Shown: piece by piece, positions 63,495-64,000 of the stretch
How positions within the stretch are numbered: position 1 is the stretch's first letter
Layout: the number at the start of each line of letters is the position of its first letter
From: Rhizobium indicum
GTDB lineage: Bacteria > Pseudomonadota > Alphaproteobacteria > Rhizobiales > Rhizobiaceae
Assembly (NCBI RefSeq): GCF_005862305.2
Contig: NZ_CP054021.1
Location: 3,056,501-3,120,500, forward strand
Direction: 5' to 3'
Length of the DNA stretch: 64,000 bases
Made by a program: the position numbers and the translations under genes
The notes under the pieces: model-generated
Databases searched by the model: none
What the model was told of the DNA's origin: nothing
What the model saw: the letters and a program-made list of their open reading frames with translations, nothing else

Positions 63495-64000
63495 CTATTC
63501 GTGCTTTTTCGCCTGTTTGGCAAGGGGGTGATGCGTCTGGACAAGCTGCTGCAGCCTCTCTTCGAGGACATGTGTGTAGATCTGCGTGGTCGAAATGTCC
63601 GAATGGCCGAGGAGTTCCTGTACGACGCGCAGATCGGCGCCGTTGGCAAGCAGGTGGCTGGCAAAGGCGTGGCGCATGACATGCGGCGAGATCAGCGACG
63701 GCGTCAGGCCGGCGCGGATCGCGAGGTTCTTGAGGTCGCGGGCAAAAACCTGGCGCGGCAGGTATCCCTCCTTCGAGGCGGAGGGAAACAGCCACGGGCT
63801 TTCCTGCTGTTCCTTCACGGCTGCATTTTCGGCCGCCAGCAGGCGCCCGTAGGATTTCAGGGCTGATATTGCCGAATGCGACAGCGGCACCAGCCGCTCC
63901 TTGTTGCCCTTGCCACGGATCATCAGGAAACGGCCCTCCTGATCGAGCACGCGGGCGGGAAGCGAGACGAGTTCGCTGACCCGCATTCCGGTGGCATAGA
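63495..64000 (-). CDS. xerD: Site-specific tyrosine recombinase XerD, truncated by window edge
   Basis: The C-terminal 168 residues; the gene continues past the right edge. [19 protein letters not shown] holds the first catalytic Arg, [13 protein letters not shown] the Lys, [21 protein letters not shown] the His and second Arg, [18 protein letters not shown] the His and nucleophile Tyr. XerD with XerC resolves chromosome dimers at dif. It is 62 bp upstream of accA on the same strand, a common rhizobial arrangement. Confidence 0.93.
   Translation of the reverse strand, partial: YATGMRVSELVSLPARVLDQEGRFLMIRGKGNKERLVPLSHSAISALKSYGRLLAAENAAVKEQQESPWLFPSASKEGYLPRQVFARDLKNLAIRAGLTPSLISPHVMRHAFASHLLANGADLRVVQELLGHSDISTTQIYTHVLEERLQQLVQTHHPLAKQAKKHE

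Noticed and set aside
62479..63795. N-terminal extension of accA to 438 residues
   Set aside because: The extra 121 codons overlap the xerD end in another frame and are Pro/Arg-rich; AccA proteins start at [10 protein letters not shown].

Overview
The window looks like a chromosomal segment of a Rhizobium-group alphaproteobacterium close to R. etli or R. leguminosarum. This rests on the high-GC codon use, ALAS-type hemA, tamAB, the soluble fds formate dehydrogenase, cytoplasmic PAS chemoreceptors ending in WEEF, and RIME-like intergenic mosaic palindromes. The species call is inference, since no database search was possible.

Layout. 1-1.8 kb: surface polysaccharide genes (left-truncated sugar transferase, acyltransferase). 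1.9-5.45 kb: TPP-riboswitch operon ykoF-thiX-thiZ-thiY on the minus strand. 5.7-7.7 kb: a 28-codon ORF facing soxR across a canonical SoxR promoter, then an SDR and an ArsR regulator. 7.9-16.8 kb: LysR regulator, fdsGBA-fdhD-fdsD and an OFA-type transporter, a formate/oxalate module. 16.9-19.7 kb: a chemoreceptor, cheW and the surviving tail of a second chemoreceptor. 19.7-22.5 kb: arginine catabolism (rocD, rocF, divergent AsnC regulator). 22.6-31 kb: tamA-tamB, with a 107-residue unit repeated eight times in TamB. 31.2-33 kb: glycine-zipper lipoprotein and hemA. 33.2-40.5 kb: LacI regulator, CUT1-type sugar ABC transporter and a GH127 beta-L-arabinofuranosidase. 40.5-44.4 kb: dxr and several small envelope proteins. 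44.5-48.1 kb: ethanolamine ammonia-lyase and permease.

48.1-52.8 kb is a gene-poor accessory stretch ending at tRNA-Arg(CCU). It holds a decayed tyrosine-recombinase relic, an IS630-type transposase relic, three unknown secreted or lipoprotein genes, a split zinc-ribbon/YbjQ pair and a possible HEPN protein. 52.8-64 kb returns to conserved genes: M20 amidohydrolase, D,D-carboxypeptidase, CobW GTPase, a TRAP transporter with a GntR/FadR regulator, tusA, an L,D-transpeptidase, accA and right-truncated xerD.

The most notable signals are the SoxR-controlled microprotein ORF, two families of mosaic palindromes that have become the coding ends of neighbouring genes and show compensatory base changes, the tandem expansion in TamB, the chemoreceptor tail kept as the translational leader of cheW, and the decayed island beside tRNA-Arg.
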